From Cristatella mucedo (lineage: Eukaryota; Bryozoa; Phylactolaemata; Cristatellidae), in contig WPIO01000223.1 of NCBI GenBank assembly GCA_009760855.2, positions 153,501 through 217,500 of the forward strand: a stretch of DNA of 64,000 nucleotides, written 5' to 3'. The notes below the pieces were generated by a model, which saw only the letters and a program-made list of their open reading frames with translations, did no database searches and was not told the DNA's origin. Position numbers and translations under genes: made by a program. Positions 47,201-57,429 of this stretch are shown one piece after another; position 1 is the first letter of the stretch; each line of letters starts with the position of its first letter.

Positions 47201-50200
47201 TGCAGGACGTCGTCGCCAAGCATGCCGAAGAGGTGAGTGGGGCGGTCACGTGCATCGAGATGGCCGCCGCTGCAGGCAGCGCTGCGTCCTGCAGGCGGGG
47301 AGCTGAGAGAAGGTCTGCACACCGAAGCAGCAACTGTGCCCCGCGAGGCTCGCTTGCACTCTGCTTGCCACCCCGGGGGGGGGGCAGGAGGGGTGCTCGG
47401 CTGTTGCCCGGTGCGACATGGCATGCATGGCCCTCTCGTTGGCTGCTAAGCCGAGCAGCCGCTACTGTGGCGCAGCTCGCAAGCTTAAGTCAATGGGCGC
47501 CTTGGGGAGTACGTGCGCGCAGTCGTGCGCCGGTCGAGGGGGCCGGCGAGTCTGCCTTGAAGCAGCGCCACCCTCGATGGGCCCCGTGACTTAGCCGAGC
47601 TAGAGCACTAGATTAGCGAGCTAGCGCATGCCGGCCTAGGCCTAGCAGAGGCCACTGTCACTGTTTTGCCCGCCGCCTTTGCCGTGCCCAGGCCGTGACG
47701 CTGAGAGGCAAGCTTTCTGAGGCCGAGAAACATCTAGAAGAAGCCCGCGAGCTAAATCGGACCAATGAGAATGGTTAGTAAGGAGGCGCGCTCGCTCACG
47801 TTGGTCAGCTACACGCTAGCGCACCGGCTGGCACACGCTGGGGCTTCTCAGCTCGGCTGTCTGCTTTCTCTGTCTGAGCACGTGTCACCTGCTGTTGCTG
47901 CCATCTCCACTGCTGCTGCTGCCTCAGCTGCTAACTCTGCTGCTGCTGTTGCCTCCGTTACTGCTGCTGCCACCTTTGCTTGTACCTCTTCGAGCTGCCG
48001 TTTTTGCTGCTGCTGCCGCATCCTCTGCTGCTGCTTCCTCTACTGCTGCTGCTTATGCTGCTGCTACTGTTGCCTCCACTACTGCTGCTTCTGTCACCTT
48101 TGCTCCTGTTGCTTCCTCTGCTATGTTCAGTAAAGCTTTTCCCTAGTTCAGATCTAGCATTCCCAGTTCAGATCTAGTGGTTTGCCTAGCTCAGCTGTCG
48201 GCCGTTGTGCAATCTTCAACACAGTGCATCACGGTCCTTGGATGGATGGGTGCAACGTTGCTCGTGGATGCTGCATGCTCTTCATTGGCTCATCATCACC
48301 AGGCTCATCATCATAATCATCGGCGAGCATGCTCATCTACTCGTGTGGATGGGCATCTGCATTTTTTCTAAAACGGCGGTTTACATAGTCTGACGTTGCA
48401 TGCTGATCTGCAGTTTATTCAAGCTGTGCCGCACAGTTTCATCTGACGTGCCAGCGAGTCTTTTGCGCACAAGCCACGAAGCTGCCTTATTAATCGGCTC
48501 TGGTGGCCGCTTTGCAGTCATCAACTGGCTGAACAAGCAGATCAACGAGTCACAGCTGCATCGCAGGCAGCAGCAGCACAATCACCTCAGCTCGTCGCCA
48601 GTGGCTGGCATCAGTGGCGGAAGCAGCAGCCGAGGCGGCGGAGGAGGCCAACATCAGCAGGACAGTGGGCTCGGTCTGACCCCAGCCACAGGCGCTGCCA
48701 GCACACAGCATTACTCCGGCTCCACTCGACTGCCCCAGCCACTGGCCAAGAGTACGCCAACGGCGTACTTTGGAAACGACAAGGAAAAGTGAGTGGCTTG
48801 CACCGTTTGTGCTTCTCGGTCCTCTGCTAACCATGCAGTCATCTTGATGTTTGTAGCTACAGCCTCCATCAACTCACTCCTCTATCTCTCTATGTCCTCT
48901 TTCTCACTCTCTTCCTCTCTCTTCTCTTGCGTCTCGCTCTCTTTTACCCTCTCCTGCGGCTCATTCTCTCTTCTCCCATTCTCTCTCATCACTTCTCTCT
49001 GCCTCCTCTCCTTCTCTTTCTGTCATTTTTTCTCTCTCTCCTCTCTCTCTCTCCCTCACGAACTGTTTGTCTTAGTCTCACATGCGCCACCTAAACTGGA
49101 ACTGTTAAGTGGCCGAACCTTTGAAGGGAGAGTTGAACCTATTGAATCTTTGCTCTAGCCAGCCAATAATATCAGGATTCCTGAGCTCGCATGTGCCATC
49201 TGTCCAACTTCGGCAGCGTTCATCCTGCTTCGGTACCTTGCCCCTCATAGTATCCATCTATTAGTGCCACACTTGCATGACCTTATGACACACTCAACGT
49301 ACATATGTGTTGTGTACGCACTTTTGTATGTGCCTCTGTCGGTAACTCTGCAAAGTAAGTACAGTAAGTTGCCGTTACAGTAAGTTGCCGTTAGGCTGAG
49401 TGAGATTTTTTGCAGTGACCCAAAGCCTGGGCAGCCATCACTGAGCATGCATTCGCCAACAGAATTCATCTCGTGCAGTGGGGAAAAGTGAGAAGCACTG
49501 CTGACTAGGGAAGACAGGCGAGGAAGTGAATAGCATAGACGTAGCAGCACAGGACTGCTGGAAAGGATGCGCCACTGTCGTTAGCAGGAAAGCAGACGTA
49601 GTCGCCGTGCGGAAATTTGTATGTGAGTGACCGTGAATAGAAGCTCCTAGGGCAAAAACTTGCAGTCGTAGAAAGTCTTTACAGGAAGAAATGAGCAGCT
49701 AATGTATCGCCTTAGCAGAGGGGGGGGGGCACCGCGAGGCTATTTTCGGTTCGGCTGTTCAACTAGCCTCGTTGGAGCTAAGCAATGGCGTCCCTCGAGA
49801 GTCCGCAATCCCGCCTTGTATCTGCCAACCGGAAGCGATGCAACTCTTATAGCAAAGAGTGCACCCGACCGAGTTGCTTGAATTTAAATACCAAGGCAGT
49901 GGCCACATTCATCGTCAACCGTCGAGGCTTTAGGGGGCTTTTTTCTGGCATCCCGGCCAATACTGAGTTGCCGCAGTCTGGTCTAGAGAGAACGATGCGG
50001 CTAGCAGGAAATCATTTCGGCTAGCCTTCTTCTCTACCGGATAGCATCTGCAGCCTGCTGCTGCAGCTGGGGCTCGGCTTACCAGCTCTGCCAGCCAGTG
50101 AGCCGGTCACTGAGCGGCTCCCATTGGGCCTAGCTGTCGAGAAAGGGGTGCCGGTGTGCTACGCCTGCTGCTGCAGCTGCCGCAGGGCATCGGCAGATGC

Positions 50201-51671
50201 ACTTGGAAATTGCTCTGATCGTGTCGCAATGCCTCATTTATCGTAGCAGGGAGTAGGCTGCTGGTTTTGAATTAAAAAATTATTTTTCTCCGAGTGTCAG
50301 TCTGAAAGATGGGGCTTGCAGCAAATTGTCAAATTTTCAGGATTACGTTGGGCTGATCCCGTATTCAATTTGCTGCATCACCATCCTACCCCCCCCCCGA
50401 AAGGCTTGTATATAAAATACCGGTCGTGTGGTTTGACAGATCTTTTTTGTTTATGCTGTTCTGCGTACCCCGTTATGGAGTCTATAAGTGGCCGGATGAC
50501 TCTTTTGAATATAGGCTCTCGATGAGATGTCGATTTTGAAACATCGATGGGACTTGTATATCATTGGGCTGTACTACATTTTTTGACTTCCTGGGTGTTT
50601 ATGGATCTACGCTAGCCGCCATAAGTTTTGCCGAATTTACCCAACTATGGCCACCTGGTCGACTATTACTGCAAGCAGGTTAAAAATCTACCCGGAGGGT
50701 TTAAGCAACTGAAATTGATGCCATAGATAACACAAAAACCCAACACTATTTATTCAGCATGACTATCACAGCACCGATGGTAGAAGCACTAATAATATTA
50801 GGATGTGGCCCATGCCGGATTAGTGATTACTTCTGCTATCCGGGCTGGCATGGACTCGTCGAGTTTCTGAGTGCCAAACCACGTGCGATTTCTCCCGTAA
50901 TTTCGGCCATTGATGTGATGTTACTGTCTAGAGTTCTCAGACGCTGCTGAACTTTGTCTCACAGATGTTCAATCGGGTGAAGGTCTGGGTACTGGCTCAG
51001 CCCAACATGTTCATGAAAATAAGGAGGCTTTTTGAGAAACCATAGCAGAACTTTGGTTTGTTGTCCTGATCATGCATAAATTGGACCAGAACAATAGCAT
51101 ACTAAAACAGCTGGATCGAAATAATAATGCGTCTGTAAAGTGCCTGGGACAGGTACATTTCTTTTTAGGAACTCAACATTTGAAGGAAGCATGCCTTAGT
51201 GGTAGTACCTTGGACAATTTCAGCATGTATAAAGAAAATACGGACACCATGCTGCCGCAGACAAGGCTTTAAGGAACCGGTGGCTATTTACCATCTTTAC
51301 AAATATCAAGCTAGGGCATTTAATCAATTGCAGTCGATTTCCAGGCTTGGGGATGCTTGCCACTGAAGACACGGCTTCCAAACGGTTTCAGGTTGGTTAG
51401 AGCATAGATAAACTACCACAGTCAGAGGATTACGTGATACAAAGGGTAGCTTAAAGGTAAATTATTGTAGATAGTATGGGGTAGCAAGCAATTGATGGGA
51501 CCTGCAAGTGAGTAATAGATCAACGGCTTGAAAAAGAGCTTGTGCGTGTCAGCAGAAGAGAAATGGCATGTGGATGTGGCTGTTCGACGTTCACGACAGT
51601 CAAGCCCAGCTGCCAATTTAGCATCATTGTCAAACATGTTATTGCACAGGCAGCAAGACTTGCATAAAAAA

Positions 51672-51717
<46 letters not shown>

Positions 51718-54700
51718 GCACAAGTCTGTATGGCCTATCATAAATAAACGGACTACCTTTGCTGCTATACTATTTGCAATTGTACATAGCTGCAAGTAGG
51801 CAGACTTGAATGTGCTCTCAAGAACAACTTGGCATTTATGAGCAAACCTAGCATTTCACTCTGAAACTGGAGTGCCTCAAAAACTCTCAAAAAGATGTGC
51901 CCAGGCTGCACCTGTACGGTATCTCGGTATTCAGTTCCAAAAGGCCTTTTTGCTAGATGACCACATTGTGCATCTTAATATCACAATGTTTTTGTACAAG
52001 GTTGAGCTGGCCTTAGGTGGGATGGATTGGTAAGACCTAGAATAGTCCTGATATGCCAAGCAAATTATTTGGACCTGATCTTTTTTTTAATTTTTTTATC
52101 GAGCGTTTTTGCTTAGCAGTCCTAGCAAATAACTAATAAAAAATAATAGTAATAATCATAATAATAAGAATGTGTTTGTATAGCCCCCTTGCGGTCAAGT
52201 CTTTTTCTAGTTACTTATGTTGCAAAGGAAGCGTGTCGCTGCAGTTAATGATAAGATGCATGGTGTCAGTACGTGTAGGTATGCTAAGGACAACTAACTA
52301 GGGCGCAGCAAGCAAATGCTGTGAGGAAAAGGTGCGTTTTAAGCTTCTGTTTAAATTCCGTTGAGTCCGGTAATGACATGATGTCACTCGAGAGTGAGTT
52401 CTTGGCGAGTGAGCCTCTCTGCCCCCCCCCCCCTGCTTCAAAGGCTCGGTGGATGGTCGTTGGTCATGAAGCCCAAGCTAAATGATACACAGTCAAGATT
52501 AATGTGGGATCAATATTATCGAGCACTTTCGAGAGATACAGTGGAACTAGCTGAGTGATCACACATAAGTCAGCATTGTTAAGTAGGTCCTTATGCTGAC
52601 TCAGTGAAATGATTTCTTTTAAATCCTGAGTGGAACTTGGTTGCAACATATGATAGTAGTGATTATATGTTAAGTTAATACTTTAGCCGGTCTTACAATA
52701 ATCGTTAATGTCTTTGATATTAAGGACAGACGGGAGACCGGATGAAATTGTATTTATTTTTCTTAGCCCAGTGTTGCCCCAAAAAGATTTAATTCAACAG
52801 GGCAGTCACTTTAAATGATACAGAAGTACAGCCTTAGGTTATCGACGTACTTGTTATGCTAGTACGGGTAGGCTTTGCAAAATCTACGACATCACTGAGG
52901 AAGACCTGTAGGCACTGGTTCTAGAGGGCTCGTAGATTGCTTAGACTGAAAGATAGTACTGGCAATTATAGTAGTGTCTTTTACATAGCACCCTAAGAGA
53001 ATATAATCTCAATTCAGGTCTTTGAAACTTAGTGCAAGAAAAGCTGTAACCAAAATATAATGACGGGCAGAGTATTATACTCCGTAAAGCATTTAAAAGT
53101 GCACGTGGGTGACATACTTGGACAAGCATGCAGCACAAGATGAAGACACTCAGTCGCCTGTAAGTACGGCTTATGGTTTTAGCGTGTACTGATTCGTGTA
53201 CACGTAAAGCACCTAAAGCACACAGGGAAAAGACCGGTTTTCTGGATTTCAGGCAAAGCTGGGCAGAACAGATCCATCTTTAGCTGAGGCTCTAATGCTA
53301 ATGCTAAGTCAATGCTGGGGTAGAGGCGGTGGCAGTGTGCTCTAGACTTTTGGCGCTCATGAACTGAAAAAATACTAGCTGAATTTAACAGCCTCTATTT
53401 TATAGCGACAGAAGAGCCTTTGCGGCTATCACTGTCACATGCAACGTAGATAAAGGATCGCCCACCCCGGGATTCGAACCCACGACCTCGGAACCGAGAT
53501 CGTGAAAAGCGTCTGCGTTACCTAGTATGCCATCACGGCTAAGGCCCAATCACCGACAGATTTCGATTTAATGCGAGTAGAGACGAGGCTGGAAACCGAA
53601 GGCAAGTGATGCAAGATCACACTGAAGGAGAAAGGAGGTCGATAGGTAGGCAGGTTGGTGCAAGCAAGTGAGGCGACCTTGAGAGAGGGTCTTGAAGTTG
53701 GTTTGATGCTTGATAGAGAATTAGTCAAGTTCAGACATACGTGGTGTGATGCTGAAGCTATGCCATTAATGACTGCTAGACAAGCAACTGAAATTTACAC
53801 CGGTTGCATACGAGTAAGGGTACTGTCCGAAAGTCCTGAATAAAGGCAATTGCACGAATTGCTGCTTGCTCAAAAATCCACGCACCTTAAAGTTCAAGAT
53901 TCAAGTCAGATATTTCAGTTTTTCACGAACCACAGCCCAACGGAATTTCACCAAAGCACAGAATTTGCACGACGTACTAGTATTTGTAGCAAATCGTGCG
54001 TGCAATCTCCTTGGTTTTCTTCCTAGGTGCAAACATGTGTGCAGTGATTGTTGTTACAGTATCTGGGACAGTTTCTGGCTTTTGATATGGTCACCATTCT
54101 CGATGGTTATAATTTTCTAATATGCTCGGTGCAGTACGAAGATTCTATGGATGCATCAAGTATCCTCTTCTCTAGAAATGTATCACTGTAACCGTGTTGG
54201 GCATTTTTTCAGAAATTGCCGAGAGTTCGACACACTCTAATTTAGCATGCACAGCTGTAGACATAGACATGGGTCAAAGAGATGCCAGATATTGATGCGA
54301 CGAAGTGGATGGACCCATCGAACAGCGTTTTTCTTTAAAGCATTATCTAATTCTTTTATTTATTTTCTAGGTTTTAACTCTCTCTTTGCCAAATGCATGC
54401 GCCAAAATAAATTACCTTCTCATTATTTCAGTGAACACTTGTTACCGCATCCGTGGTTTTGGTGTCACATATTTGTCAAGACTACTAAAGCAGTTTTATA
54501 CTTCACCACAGCTCTTGTTCTCATCAGTAAACGTGGTTAGCTGGTTTCTTGCTCTACACTGCACTACCACTGTCTTGCTTATTCCCAAACCAGTGCCAGA
54601 CATCGTCGTTTACATCGTCGTTTAGTCGTCAGACTAGCCATACAGTCAGACAAGAGTCATATTGAAGCGTGTATTTGAGCAGTTACATGCTGCATATGGT

Positions 54701-55606
54701 TGCAGTTACCGATACGTTAAATTTTCCCTCAGCACCCCATTCGGATTGTGTTCCAGTCTTTCTGGGTCCAGTGTGCTTGAGCAATAGCCCATTGCCAACG
54801 ACCGAGCAGCTTAGTGGGACAGAAACGGCTTCTTTTTATGAAATCCCAGCAGAAATACAGTGCCTTGATTATATAGGCATTGCTTAATTGCATTCTTGCA
54901 ACCAGCTTCACGGTAACAGCCTGAAGGCTTTGAGCATGAACCCCCAAAAGGTTGGCACGATGGCTCAAAGCTGGGCTCGTTATCAGCCTGTCCTTGCGGA
55001 TGTAGTGACACGTGGTTGGCCGGGTCTCTTCGATATCCATGGCACTGGTCGTAGCCATCATCTATAGGTTGTACGTCATTTACTCCCATCGATTCGCAAT
55101 TATTTAGCAATTTTAACGTCTTTAAAAAAATATCCTAGCTGATTAAACAGCCTCTTTTTGTATAGCGACAGAAGAGCCTTTACGGCTATCACCACTGCTT
55201 GCAGTGGCGATAAAGGATCGCCCACCGCAGGAATCGAACCCACGACCTCGGGACCGAGGTCGTGAAAGCAACCGCCTTACCTGGTGTGCTATCACAGCTC
55301 CCATTGAGTGCAACCCCCACAATGAGCACTACCTAAAGGCACTACTACGCATGCCGTTTGGCCATAGCTCGATGTTAGGAAATAGGAATTGTCGGGGGGG
55401 GGGGCTGTAGTTTTCATATTGCCGCTCACGTCACTACGTCCAAAATACGCGAAGTGCAATCTTTTTCAAGGTGTTATAAAACGTGGGGTTTATGATTGTT
55501 ACATACATTTCAAGTGTGGCAATAACGAGAGCCTTCAGCCATGACTCTAACTCACGACTAGGTCATGAATCATGTTAGATCGAAATCCAGGATCCATTCC
55601 TGTACA

Positions 55607-55691
<85 letters not shown>

Positions 55692-56429
55692 TCTGCCTCT
55701 ATATCTATGACTGCCTCAGACCGTCTCTACCTCAGACTCTCTGACCATCTATCTAACACACTTTCCGACTCTCTTTCTCTCACGAATCTCACTGCCTAAC
55801 TGTTTTGCCATCTTTTTATTTGCCGTTTTGTCTGTCTATTCTAATCTCTCCCTGTACTATGTGTCGTTGCAAGTGCCTGTCAGGCTGGTGGGATTGCAAA
55901 AGGAGTCATGGCCTTCATGATGTGGCAATCGCTCTCGTAACGCTTCCTCTGTGCAGCAGCAGCTGCTTTTTGCAAGCCAGCAGCTCTCTGGGGCAAGTCT
56001 CTCGCTTGCTCGGCATGAACGAGGCTGCCTCGCTGCCATCTTGCATTTGTTTCTGCCTATCGATGTTTGGTGCTGCCATCCTGCATTTGGTGCTGCCGTT
56101 TCTTTGGTTGCAGTAGCGATACGCCTCTGGACTCTAAGTACCTGCAAAGGAACGAAGCGGCCCAGCCGCTGCGAGCCATCAGCACCAACGCCTCGTATCC
56201 GGTGCCACCGGCTACCGTGCCGATGCTCGCGAAGCCTGCTGCTGCAACAGCCGTCGGCGTTCGCCTACACCAGCAGCTTCCCCATACGGCGGCTGCAGCC
56301 CGCTCGCAGCCGCCGCCATCTGCCGGTGCGCTGTTTCAGCAGCAGCACGGCCCCAGCAGTGCCGGTCTTGCTTCTGCATACTTCCCAAAGGTCGGCGTTG
56401 CCGGGAACGGCGGTGCTGCCGAAAAGTGA
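32554..56429 (+). CDS. SASS6: Spindle assembly abnormal protein 6 homologue (SAS-6), 14 exons, 664 aa
   Basis: Exons: 32554-32618, 32904-32964, 33050-33129, 34935-35039, 35358-35517, 35860-35937, 36259-36378, 42886-43002, 43175-43444, 46831-46974, 47107-47232, 47692-47773, 48518-48788, 56114-56429. All phases agree; total 1995 nt. SAS-6 builds the nine-fold cartwheel that templates centrioles. The N-terminal head (about residues 1-155) keeps [38 protein letters not shown] and [11 protein letters not shown]127 matches human SASS6 F131 of the head-head interface. A long coiled coil (exons 6-12) includes [18 protein letters not shown] and [11 protein letters not shown]. The tail keeps [31 protein letters not shown] and [11 protein letters not shown]. 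The start is the first ATG aligned with vertebrate SASS6. Intron 5 has a GC donor; its acceptor lies in a LINE tail. Length fits the family. Confidence 0.93.
33580..33735 (+). mobile_element. LINE family 1 3' tail in SAS-6 intron 3
   Basis: Duplicate of 6511-6637, with an extra short internal repeat (ACTCCGAGGCTATAC) that copy 1 lacks. Confidence 0.65.
35305..35357 (-). mobile_element. LINE family 1 tail fragment supplying the exon 5 splice acceptor
   Basis: AATAATAATAATAAAT is followed by TAGTGCCCTCAGAGAACTCA and ATGTCTTTCAG, matching the reversed tail seen elsewhere (GCGCCCTCAGAGAACTCAAT, CTCTTTCTAG). The match stops exactly at the AG that precedes exon 5. The equivalent in copy 1 is 7288-7345. 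Confidence 0.75.
36583..36697. repeat. (AG)n microsatellite in SAS-6 intron 7
   Basis: AG repeats with AGAT and GAAGAG interruptions; marks the right end of duplication copy 2. Confidence 0.95.
36838..37020 (+). mobile_element. tRNA-SINE family B
   Basis: tRNA-like head (CTGGTCTGGCCCTGCGGTTA, GTGGGCTCGAGTCCCG) followed by ATGTGAAGCACCCGAATAGA and a diverged TTCTCTTAGGGTGGC tail. Confidence 0.65.
37111..37166. repeat. (AG)n-(ACAG)n microsatellite
   Basis: AG repeats passing into ACAG repeats. Confidence 0.95.
37750..37830 (-). mobile_element. LINE family 1 tail with compensated stem
   Basis: Reverse reading gives AAAGCATCCAGAAAGAGATT and CTCTGATGATGCTTT. AAAGCATC pairs exactly with GATGCTTT. 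Confidence 0.75.
38242..38272. repeat. (AT)n microsatellite
   Basis: Pure AT repeats followed by ATTT units. Confidence 0.95.
38391..38545 (-). mobile_element. tRNA-SINE family B, best copy
   Basis: In reverse: CTGGTTTGGTCTGGCGGTTA (A-box region), GTGGGCTCGAGCCCCGAGGC (B-box), then GTGAAGCGCCTGAATAGAGA and TTCTCTTGGGGCGCTATAC. The tail is the same stem-loop as LINE family 1, so this SINE probably borrows the LINE machinery. Confidence 0.75.
38561..38725. repeat. Iterated short palindromes
   Basis: Three spaced motifs, AAACCCTCTCTAGGAGGGAT (38561), AAACCTTCTCTAGAAGGACT (38651) and GAACCTCCTTCTAGGAGGAC (38702), each self-complementary around CTAG. Two have matched arm changes (CCCTC/GAGGG against CCTTC/GAAGG). 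Confidence 0.7.
39340..41265 (+). mobile_element. LINE family 1 copy with a long open reverse transcriptase frame
   Basis: The frame is open from 39354 to the SINE insertion at about 40729. It reads through [77 protein letters not shown] and [13 protein letters not shown]. There is no endonuclease domain, so it is 5'-truncated. After the SINE the LINE resumes at about 40931 (AACTCCCTCCC), with 3' UTR, GCGCCTAGAGAGAG and (ATT)n to 41265. It lies in SAS-6 intron 7 in the sense orientation. It is the least damaged family 1 copy here, though still incomplete. Confidence 0.85.
40729..40930 (+). mobile_element. tRNA-SINE family A nested in the LINE
   Basis: GGCACACTGGGTAAGGCG (A-box), the CACGACCTCGG-type palindrome, GGTTCGATTTC (B-box), then AGCGGTGGTGATAGCCGTAA, AAGAGGCAGTTTAATCAGC and an ATTA-rich tail. 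It splits the LINE between KAW and the following codons, so it is younger than the LINE. Confidence 0.85.
41266..42590. other. SAS-6 intron 7, remaining sequence
   Basis: A diverged reverse LINE 3' fragment at about 41275-41660 (words such as GTTCCAGGTTTTTGG and TCTCCAAAAGATTTG) and a possible reverse tail at about 41860-41930. No exon found. Confidence 0.4.
42592..42780 (-). mobile_element. LINE family 2 3' tail
   Basis: AATGTAATGTAATGTAT then the reversed 3' end (CCGTCTGTAACTCCACAAAG, AGTTTTGAATAGCGCACTC). It ends about 105 bp before exon 8. Confidence 0.8.
42886..47773 (+). CDS. SASS6: SAS-6 exons 8-12: coiled-coil rod
   Basis: Five exons encode the rod. Exon 8 ([20 protein letters not shown]) and exon 9 ([20 protein letters not shown]) are Glu/Gln/Arg-rich heptad sequence. 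Exon 10 holds the most conserved rod segment, [20 protein letters not shown]. Exon 11 reads [20 protein letters not shown], and exon 12 ends in LNRTNENG in phase 1. The rod dimerises and forms the spokes of the cartwheel. These exons have no counterpart in duplication copy 1, apart from a doubtful exon-8-like segment at 9966. Coding here is much richer in GC than the introns. Confidence 0.92.
43445..44400. other. SAS-6 intron 9, first part
   Basis: No exon seen. A degraded plus-strand LINE tail may lie at 44205-44285 (GATTTAGTTCTCCTAGGGCG). Confidence 0.35.
44425..46139 (-). pseudogene. LINE family 1 copy with internal tandem duplication
   Basis: A reverse-strand copy in SAS-6 intron 9, with tail and 3' UTR at 44425-44760. 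The frame 44980-46089 carries the reverse transcriptase. A 58-codon segment (from [14 protein letters not shown] to SSRLGITGT) occurs twice in a row, so [14 protein letters not shown] appears twice. The copy also lacks the usual [14 protein letters not shown] segment near 45385 and shifts frame near 45000. It is therefore dead. 5' truncation is at 46139. Confidence 0.88.
46140..46830. other. SAS-6 intron 9, last part
   Basis: Short repeated CTCCAGGTGCTGAAGG units at about 46462-46500. No exon. Confidence 0.35.
47774..48517. repeat. SAS-6 intron 12 with CTG-rich imperfect repeat
   Basis: From 47890 to 48130 the sequence is an imperfect (CTGCTG)n / (CTGTTGCCT) array that opens long Ala-, Leu- or Cys-rich frames. 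These are composition artefacts. Confidence 0.75.
48518..56429 (+). CDS. SASS6: SAS-6 exons 13-14: C-terminal tail
   Basis: Exon 13 (48518-48788) opens with [14 protein letters not shown], matching ITWLNKELNENQL of vertebrate SASS6. It passes into a Ser/Gly/Gln-rich low-complexity tail and ends TAYFGNDKE in phase 2. Exon 14 (56114-56429), after a 7.3-kb intron, opens with [20 protein letters not shown], is Pro/Ala-rich and presumably disordered, and ends [13 protein letters not shown] then AAEK and TGA. SKYL and SAYFP are the recognisable conserved spots of vertebrate SASS6 C-termini. Confidence 0.9.
48860..49070. repeat. CT-rich degenerate simple sequence in intron 13
   Basis: CTCTCT/TTCTCT-rich tract; no coding support. 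Confidence 0.7.
49310..49640 (-). mobile_element. LINE family 2 3' fragment
   Basis: Diverged reverse match (CTCTGTCGGTAACTCTGCAA, GGGAAAAGTGAGAAGCA, AGTAGCAGC-like words). Confidence 0.6.
49641..50690. other. SAS-6 intron 13, unannotated part
   Basis: Contains a G run (49720-49729) and a C run (50390-50398). No gene or repeat family recognised. Confidence 0.4.
50700..51400 (-). pseudogene. Tc1/mariner-type transposase remnant
   Basis: On the minus strand near 50930-51000 the translation reads [13 protein letters not shown], a stop in place of W, then [13 protein letters not shown], and then [12 protein letters not shown]. This matches the catalytic third-acid block (SPDLNPIE.LW) and following helix of Tc1 transposases. 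Upstream reverse sequence (to about 51280) gives weaker matches ([17 protein letters not shown]). Stops and frameshifts make it inactive. Terminal inverted repeats were not located. Confidence 0.7.
51400..51990 (-). mobile_element. Degraded LINE fragment with (AG)n insertion
   Basis: Words match the reversed C-terminal part of LINE family 1 at low similarity (CTGCAAGTAGGCAGACTTGA; TCACGACAGTCAAGCCCAGC). A pure (AG)n tract lies at 51679-51715. Confidence 0.5.
52140..52720 (-). mobile_element. Degraded LINE 3' fragment
   Basis: AATAATAATAAGAATG, a diverged tail (TCAAGTCTTTTTCTAG), then reverse 3' words (GTTTAAATTCCGTTGAGTCC, GAGTGAGTTCTTGGCG). Confidence 0.5.
52965..53040 (-). mobile_element. 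Degraded LINE or SINE tail
   Basis: TAGCACCCTAAGAGAATATA and ATCTCAATTCAGGTCTTTG are a diverged reversed tail. Confidence 0.45.
53375..53545 (-). mobile_element. tRNA-SINE family A
   Basis: Reversed A-box, palindrome (CACGACCTCGG with one mismatch in the partner arm), B-box (GGTTCGAATCCC) and tail AATAGAGGCTGTTAAATTCA. Confidence 0.75.
53560..55120. other. SAS-6 intron 13, unannotated part
   Basis: AT-rich with no convincing exon or repeat family. Confidence 0.4.
55122..55305 (-). mobile_element. tRNA-SINE family A
   Basis: Clean reversed copy: AAAAAAATATCCTAGCTGAT, AGCCTTTACGGCTATCACC, B-box GGAATCGAACCC, perfect palindrome and A-box CCTTACCTGGTGTGCTATC. Confidence 0.85.
55608..55688. repeat. 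(CT)n microsatellite
   Basis: Pure CT repeats; the Ser/Leu frame across it is an artefact. Confidence 0.97.
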
Positions 56430-56900
56430 TGCCTCGCCCATCACCAGATTTTAGCAAGATGCCCTGGCTGCAGTCGCTGAGCGCGAGTCTTGCTTATCTG
56501 GGCCCCCAGACGGCTGTGTGCCATCGTGCTGTTGACTCGACCTGCCTTGGGGGATTAAGAGGCCAGCAGGTGCGCATCGGGGAACTAGCACCGGTAAAGG
56601 TCCGTGGTGGCCACGATTAGCCTGTTGTGCGAACGTGTAACCGTGTGAACGTGCGACTGGACGCTGTGCAAGCGAGGTTCACTGCTACAGAGCCGCCGTG
56701 GGCCTGAGGTCAGCAGTGGCGGCCTCACGTAGATACATCCGGTACATTGCCAGCCGAGCTAGCAAATCCTTTTTCGAGCGAGCTTTATTCCATTTTTTGT
56801 ATCGATAATGTGCTGCCATTGGCAGTTTTCCAGCAGGCCGTTGGTCGTGGCACGGACGCCTGTGCCGTCGTGAGCTGCCTGTGCTGATTAAAGGACTGTG
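56430..56900 (+). terminator. Probable SAS-6 3' UTR with polyadenylation signals
   Basis: Two ATTAAA hexamers at 56886 and 56904 (CTGATTAAAGG, CAAATTAAAGG) lie about 460 nt after the stop. Use of these as poly(A) signals is inferred. Confidence 0.35.
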
Positions 56901-57360
56901 CAAATTAAAGGGCCGTCACAGCCACTTAGTGACTCAGCTCATTCTTCAAGCAGCCGGCCGCTCTCCGATGAGCTTGTGCACCATCGTGTTGGAGCCCCTA
57001 GGTTGCCCATCCATCCAGTGCAACCAAGCTCGTGTCGCTGTCCGATATGTCGAGCCACTGGCTGATGGAATGCATTCTCGTCGGATGATCGAGGGCTCGT
57101 GTGTCGGTCGAGTAGCAAACGTGTGCGCGCCTGTGGGAAAGCGACCGCCGATGGCTGAACATCCGAACAGCCTCCATCGGTCCACCCTAATCATATCTGT
57201 ATTTAAAGGCTGCTGTAGACCCTAACATGCTCGAGCACATGCAACAAACTCTGGGAATGCACAACCTGGAACACTCCAGCACAAGACACCAGCATATACA
57301 ATCTACTGATATAACGAGCTTGATTGGCGTGAGGTGGTGCTCGATGTGGAATAACTACAG
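56901..57360. other. Unannotated stretch downstream of SAS-6
   Basis: The plus frame at 56881-57225 lacks recognisable motifs. An AGAT/ACAG simple repeat lies at 57362-57412. Confidence 0.35.
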
Positions 57361-57429
57361 GGAGAGATAGATAGAGAGAGAGACAGACAGACAGACAGAG
57401 AGCAAGAGACAGAGAGCCTACCCATCATA

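Noticed and set aside
47765-48177. Ala-, Leu- and Cys-rich open frames
   Set aside because: Imperfect CTG repeat inside SAS-6 intron 12; exons 12 and 13 join cleanly around it.
55200-55305. Possible tRNA gene (A- and B-box)
   Set aside because: Palindromic insert replaces normal arms, there is no cloverleaf, and the same sequence recurs with a SINE body and tail.
55572-55799. Ser/Leu-rich open frame
   Set aside because: CT microsatellite.
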